Of a DNA stretch of 64,000 nucleotides, positions 58,881 through 64,000 are shown in pieces. The notes under the pieces were generated by a model. That model searched no databases. It had not been told where the DNA came from and saw only the letters and a program-made list of their open reading frames with translations. Within the stretch, counting starts at the first letter, position 1. Every line of letters begins with the position of its first letter. Both the position numbers and the translations under genes were made by a program. Location of the stretch: NCBI RefSeq assembly GCF_030848805.1, contig NC_092359.1, positions 11,779,598-11,843,597 on the forward strand. Reading direction: 5' to 3'. This DNA comes from Temnothorax longispinosus (taxonomy: Eukaryota > Arthropoda > Insecta > Hymenoptera > Formicidae).

Positions 58881-58919
58881 GATCATATCGAGAGAGCATT
58901 AAAAGCAATATAAAGTATA

Positions 58920-59413
58920 ATACGTTTAGGACGAAACGCTGTTTCGCGTAATAAAAAAATAAGGAATAAAATTAAAAAATTGGAGGAGGCAAATATCAAT
59001 TTACAAAAAACCATTGGCGAATATAAAGATTTTGTCAACATTTTCGAGGAAAAAATTGATAACCTATTTAAAAAAAAGGAACAAGTAAGTATCGACATTG
59101 TGTTGCAAGATATTTTCATTTTTAAAAATATTTAATTATCTGCTATAATTCTATTTGTTTAGAATAAGGCAGCGATTGCGGATCAACCAAATATATACGA
59201 GGAACCCTCAGACCACGAAGTGGGTAATGAGGCCGTAGGCGAGAAAACTAACCGAAATAAGCATAGAGTAAAACTCTCTTTAATATATTTAAATACGTAA
59301 TTTAAATCATTATATACTATTTCTTTTTTTGTTAATTGCAGTATCAATGTCTTCATTGCGATAAATATCATTCCGGTTTAAGCAGACATATAAACAACAA
59401 ACACAAAAATTAG
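58920..59413 (+). pseudogene. Coiled-coil / C2H2 mini-gene, copy B
   Basis: Tandem copy of the preceding unit. Its blocks are about 58930-59084, 59163-59267 and 59342-59413, with the same intron positions. The finger has lost three residues between its cysteine and histidine halves (CLHCDKYHSGLSRHI), and a stop follows after HKN. Intron sequences are also conserved between copies, which shows DNA-level duplication and not retroposition. Confidence 0.55.
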
Positions 59414-59474
59414 TAATTATATTTTTAAACCAACTTTTTCCGGAAGATACCTGAATTACAATTCTAACCACCCT

Positions 59475-60241
59475 CTGTGTCACAAAAGGGGCGCAATATA
59501 TGGGCTTGTTGATAAAATTATCCTTCTGTCGCACCCACAGTTCCACAGAAATAATTTAGAAGATGCCATCAAGACTCTATTAAACAATGGATATCCGCTT
59601 AGATTCGTTTTCTCAACCATTAAGAGTAGGATTAAAAATACCACGCTTACAATAACACTATGGCTACGGTCAACGTGACGCTACAAATGCTTTGGAGCGT
59701 TCTTCTTCTCTTTCTTTCTTCATTGAAAGAAAAGAGAAGAGGAATGCTTCGAAGCATTTGTAGCGTCACGTTGACCGTAGCCTAAGTCTTCACATAACAC
59801 TCTCTCTATCGACAATAAAACACCGAATTTTACAATACCATATATTAAATTAAATCTGTCGCAAAAGGTTTCACAACTTTAGCTAAAGACATTAATTTCC
59901 GTCCGGCATACACGATCCCATTTAAATTGAATAATTTTATAAAAACAGGCAAAGACAAATTAGAAACATTTGCACATTGTAGAATCGTATACAAAATAAG
60001 TTGCACCGATTGTGAAGCCACATATGTTAGACAGTCTAAAAGACAATTGAAAACTAGAATAAAAGAGCATGTATCATCAGATATAACGAAAAAAGCGGAC
60101 AATGAGCCCATGTATTACAAAAGATTGATTTCAGAGATGGTACATATAAAAAGACAGAGCCAGGGCCTTAACAAACAAAGTGACACAGATTTATTACCAG
60201 ACGCATATCCCCCGATACTAAGTTTACTTCCTCTTCCTTAA
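59475..60241 (+). pseudogene. Penelope-like retroelement remnant, plus strand
   Basis: Broken reading of a Penelope-like C-terminus: KRGAIYGLVDKIILLSHP, LLNNGYPLRFVFSTI, then FTIPYI, and a GIY-YIG-type segment YKISCTDCEATYVRQSKRQL. Stops and a frameshift interrupt it, a hairpin MITE is inserted at 59662-59781, and Gly is replaced by Arg in the usual YVGQ motif. No active enzyme is expected. Confidence 0.75.
59662..59781. mobile_element. 120-bp hairpin MITE inside the Penelope-like remnant
   Basis: Near-perfect inverted repeat with arms of about 50 bp starting GGCTACGGTCAACGTGACGC. TA dinucleotides lie near both borders, so a TA target duplication is possible but not certain. It interrupts the reading of the older retroelement, which dates it as the younger insertion. 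Confidence 0.75.
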
Positions 60242-60245
60242 TTTC

Positions 60246-61364
60246 CACTCTATTCTTATCCCTCCCATATCCCATCCCTTCTACCTTATTTTTACATCAA
60301 AATTTTCTCGACCTTCGCATTTGCCGTTAGACCAGATTCCGTCTTAAGACACCGTCCGAGTCAGACGTGTCTAGTGTACTCTCTTCGGGCGGAATCTATC
60401 CGATTATCTGCAATGTAACTTCACTCGTAATGCTTATACTTATCCTGCTTCGCACTGGGAATGATCGCACGTGACACTGGGAAGGCCTTTCTACGCATAA
60501 AAGAGTTTTCTACCGCCTTGCCTGAAGATGTTGAGGACATTCTGTAAGCTAACGAGCGAGATAACTATAATTGCTCCGGTTTTCTAATACTTATATGCCT
60601 TACCTTTCTTTAAAATTTGGTTCAGATAATTCTTATCCCGTTATGCTACAATATTTTGAGAATATAGTTCCGTTTTCATCTGTGCTTACGTTCGCCAATC
60701 TCATATTTATGCTTATGCTCTCTTCTTATGCCATACCTTAATGTTCAGTTAATTATCGTCATTTTTAAGATTTATTTTGGAATATTCTCTGGTTATTTCG
60801 TAATTGCATTATACCAGAGTATTTATTTTATATGTTCGTTTGCGGTTTATTATTCCAAAATATTTATTACTTTATGAAATTTTGTAAATTTACATTATAT
60901 TTGTATGTGTTACGTCTCAAATTATACCAAAGCATTTATTTCATATGTTCGTTTCCTGTTTATATTCCAGAATATTTATTACTTAATGAAATTTTATTAT
61001 TTTACATGTTATATGTATGTACTATTTCTTGCATTATGTGCTATATCATTTAAGGTTTAATTGAATTTATTTTTGCAGCTGAATGGTTTAAAAGGAGTAG
61101 TAATAATCGACACTGACTGGCAATATAAAAATTCTTTAATCACACGACGTTTCGACCGTCACTTTCGGTCCTTATCAAGTGTTCAAATTACATCGCTTGC
61201 AAACAATTCAGTCCTGGCATTGTGCCAACAATCCAAAAGTCAAGAACTAAAATGATGAAAAAATATAAAAGAAAAATATAAAATATAAATTCAAGAAAAG
61301 TCAAGAACTAAAATGATGGAAAAATATAAAAGGAAAAATATACAATATAAATTGACATGGTTAA
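60246..61364. other. Penelope-flank repeat region
   Basis: AT-rich, no intact gene. About 60760-61080 is a diverged copy of the sequence at 63430-63660 (AGATTTATTTTGGA, TTATACCAGAGTATTTATTT). At about 61255-61360 two tandem units of about 55 bp share TCAAGAACTAAAATGATG; a third, partial unit (AAATGATGAAAAAATATA onwards) lies at 62197. Confidence 0.55.
61141..61182 (-). ncRNA. Hammerhead-like motif in a Penelope flank (tentative)
   Basis: On the minus strand TTGATAAG is followed by stem GACCG, loop AAAGTGA, stem CGGTC, then GAAAC, GTC and GTGT. ACAC just before TTGAT could pair with GTGT after GTC. This resembles a hammerhead layout, and Penelope-like elements are known to carry hammerhead ribozymes. 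The conserved CUGANGA core is altered and an extra G precedes stem II, so activity is doubtful. Confidence 0.3.
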
Positions 61365-62183
61365 GGACGTTCTCCGGTGGCAGTTGTGCTCAACTCAGAC
61401 ACACGGAGTAATGATATGGTTGACAACTACTTCCGTGCGCAAAAGTCTGAAACTCGTCTAGCCGCGCAGCTTTACTCGATCTGGCAAATTTTTGTTCCGT
61501 TTCCATTTCTCCAATACCAATCATAAATGAGTACGTTCTACTTGTTTATTGAGCATTCTAAAAGTAAATAATAATGAATCATAAAGAAAAAAGATTAAAT
61601 AACTTGATTTAAATAACGTTCCCCATAAGATCTTGACGTTCTCTACTTAACCTATATGTCGCAGCGGTAGCAACGTTGCCAAGTCTCGCAGTGATCTCTC
61701 CCTTTTCCTGCCTCCGAGCAGACGAAAATTATGTCCGATAGTGTTCTTTAGACGACTATTTCTCAAAAATAAATACCGCTTGCTATATCGAACTTTATTG
61801 TCACACGTTACTAATAATATGAGGCATCTTATACTATTTTTTTAAAAAAATTCTAAGAAAACTGTACTTATTATTCATTAAAATGTCCGTGTCGAGAGAG
61901 CTCAAAATAGGGATCCCGTGTTAAAAATCGGAACTTTGAAGCTGAATATCTCGAATTTTAGTACCGCAAGGGGCATTGAATAAAACGCCTACGTATAAAA
62001 CGCGTTTAATTAAAAATATACTGAAAGTTTAAAAAAATAATCGGAACTTTGAAGCTGAATATCTCGAATTTTAGTACCGCAAGGGGCATTGAATAAAACG
62101 CCTACGTATAAAACGCGTTTAATTAAAAATATACTGAAAGTTTAAAAAAATTTCTAAGAAAACGATTTTGCCGGTGAACGTCC
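61365..62183. mobile_element. TTAA-flanked piggyBac-like MITE with empty site
   Basis: TTAA at 61361-61364 and 62184-62187 flank inverted ends GGACGTTCTCCGG and GGACGTTCACCGG (as reverse complement). A neighbouring repeat copy at 62240-62260 reads across the same sequence without the insert (AATTGACATG then TTTAAATAACTTA), which acts as an empty site. The interior has no transposase. A 113-bp tandem pair lies near the right end. Confidence 0.85.
61928..62153. repeat. 113-bp tandem duplication
   Basis: Two nearly identical units start TCGGAACTTTGAAGCTGAAT at 61928 and 62041. They belong to the right part of the TTAA-flanked element. Confidence 0.92.
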
Positions 62184-62354
62184 TTAAATAACTTACTAAA
62201 ATGATGAAAAAATATAGAAAGAAAAATATAAAATATAAATTGACATGTTTAAATAACTTACAAGTTTGCGCGTCATATGTAAAAATCGTGGTAAATGTGG
62301 GAAAAGCATGTCAGCAGTCCACGGGTGACAGAGGCACACTGATCACGATCGACG

Positions 62355-63313
62355 TTAAATGTTCTTTATTATATCATATGCCCCGGTCAAATTATCCGTG
62401 TCTTTCTGTAGGTTGATTGTGTTGTTATATTGTTTTATGAAAAACATTTCTGCGATCTCGCGTTTTCTAATTTGTTTTTTGCAATGTAATATCTCTGTTT
62501 TATGCCATTCGAATTCGTGATCGAAAGAGGTACGATGCTTACTGACAACGGAATGGTTGCTGACATGCTTCTTAATATCCGCTCTATGCTCTTTAATGCG
62601 TGTTTCGAGATGTCTTTTGGTTTGGCCAATGTACGTGGCATCGCAATTTCTGCAGTTAATTTTATAAATTAAGTTCGTCTGCTTGAAACAATCGAGTCTA
62701 TCTTTCCCTCTCCTTATGACGCAATCAAGGGACTTAGGAACTGTACAAAGACCATGAAGACCGCGATCATTAAAGATACGCAAAAGTCTCTCGCTGAGAC
62801 CTTTAATGTAGGGAACTGTTATACAATTTTCTGGTATTCGTCGTATAATGTCGTTTGTGTTAGATGTGTTATCACGGTAACTGAGCAGTTTCAATCTATC
62901 TTTAATACACCTGTCAACAATATGTGGAGGATAACAGTTGTTCAGAAGTATTTTTTTTATTTTAACAATATTGTTATCGTGGAACCGTTCGTCGGATAGT
63001 AAAATCGCGTGGTCGACCACGCTTATTATGGTGTTTAGCTTGTATTTTTTCGGGTGACTCGAAAAATAATTAACGTATCGACCGGAGAAAGTAGGATTAG
63101 TATACCAGTTAGTAATTAACGTATCGTAATCCCTGATGTCGTATTCAAGAAATTTATTGAATTATTTTCCTCAGTTTCGTAGGTAAATTTTAGTCGAGGA
63201 TGATAATTATTGAAAACCGTTAAAATTTCATCAATATTAGACTTCGGAATTATCGCGAAGACATCGTCAACATAACGACAAAAAAATCGGATCGCAAAAC
63301 CTAATTGTTTCAA
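62355..63313 (-). pseudogene. Penelope-like retroelement, RT end plus GIY-YIG endonuclease
   Basis: The minus-strand reading starts inside the reverse transcriptase with CRYVDDVFAII (YVDD catalytic motif) at 63313-63116. A frameshift leads to the thumb region and then a 221-codon open stretch 63020-62355 with VVDHAILLSDERFH, LLNNCYPPHIVDRC and the GIY-YIG-type IYKINCRNCDATYIGQTKRH, a typical Penelope-like endonuclease. The 5' part of the reverse transcriptase is absent, so the copy is truncated. The endonuclease part is well preserved. Confidence 0.85.
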
Positions 63314-63319
63314 GAAGAA

Positions 63320-64000
63320 AGGTTTAATGAATGGTTTAATATTTATACTAATTGCTGCGATATATGCTCCAAATTCGTTATTTCGAAAGACGTGTTTATA
63401 TTATTTGTCTTCTATATTATTTATAACCATCGTCATATTAAGATTTATTTTGGATTATTTCTCTGGATATCTCGTAATAATTGTATTATACCAGAGTATT
63501 TATTTTATATGTTCATTTGTTGTTTATTATACCAGAATATTCATTATTTAACTCAGCAATTTACATTTTATTTATGTGCTGTTCCTCACATTGTTGCTTT
63601 TTGCATTGCGTACTTTATTATTTAAGGTGTAATTGTATTTTTCTTCTAGCTAAATGGTTTTATATTAATATTATTTGCTGCGATATATATGCTCCGAATT
63701 CGTTATTTCAAAGTGCGTAAGTTCGGTCTGTATATGCTTATTAGTTTTTGCTTGTTTTTCTACTGCGGGTCGCTTTCTCTTTGTGTTATCGTGACCGTAT
63801 GTATTACTCGGGAATATTTACGTGAGTATTTCCTTCACATTCCTGTTTCACATCTCTTATTCTGATATTATTTCTCCTCTAATATTATATGTGGAATTAA
63901 ATATTATATTACACTCCTTATTTCTTGTACCATATCTCTCTTATAATATTATTTCTTTTCTGATCACATCAAAAAATGTAGAATTAAATATCATTCTATA
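63320..64000. repeat. Tandem flank repeats upstream of the Penelope-like copy
   Basis: AATGGTTTAATATTTATACT plus ATTGCTGCGATATATGCTCC near 63328 recurs in near-identical form near 63652, a period of about 325 bp. The AGATTTATTTTGGA part is shared with 60760-61080. Penelope-like elements often have tandem terminal repeats, so this may be such a structure. No gene is seen to the window end. Confidence 0.5.

Overview
This is an insect nuclear DNA window: AT-rich, intron-rich, with canonical GT-AG splice sites, an arthropod-type Wnt gene, a NinaC-type class III myosin and a BTB transcription factor. The mix of Penelope-like retroelements, piggyBac-like TTAA elements, long foldback elements and small MITEs fits a hymenopteran, probably an ant. 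That assignment is inference from style and synteny, not from a database match.

Layout. (1) 813-13554, plus strand: a complete three-exon Wnt10 gene. Its second intron carries about 4.5 kb of inserted repeats: a 1.4-kb near-perfect palindrome, then a composite element with a 90-bp, EcoRI-site-bearing tandem repeat arranged in two opposite orientations. (2) 13555-24679: gene-poor DNA with a piggyBac-type element, a TA-flanked MITE and a 730-bp foldback element with a 9-bp target duplication. (3) 24705-47148, plus strand: ninaC (kinase, myosin III motor, two IQ motifs, long tail) in 23 coding exons that all join in phase and predict 1578 aa. Several introns hold foldback elements and MITEs. (4) 48698-55315, minus strand, convergent with ninaC: a BTB/POZ transcription-factor gene whose common exons splice in the same phase either to a BEN-domain exon or to a two-zinc-finger exon pair. 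(5) 55316-64000: an intergenic repeat graveyard with a retro-insertion bearing a 17-bp target duplication, two tandem broken copies of a coiled-coil/C2H2 mini-gene, two opposite-strand Penelope-like remnants with GIY-YIG endonuclease motifs, and a TTAA-flanked element whose empty site survives in a neighbouring repeat copy.

Wnt10 next to ninaC matches, from general knowledge, the Drosophila arrangement in which the wg-Wnt6-Wnt10 cluster lies beside ninaC, so this looks like an ancient linkage. The three genes have unrelated roles: secreted signal, photoreceptor kinase-myosin, and transcriptional regulator.

The least familiar structure is the composite palindrome and satellite locus in Wnt10 intron 2. 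Its 90-bp unit stays open over hundreds of codons, but it does so in more than one frame and varies mostly by amino-acid-changing differences. I read it as an amplified mobile-element satellite, not a proven gene. All splice models come from reading the sequence; no alignment or transcript search was run.
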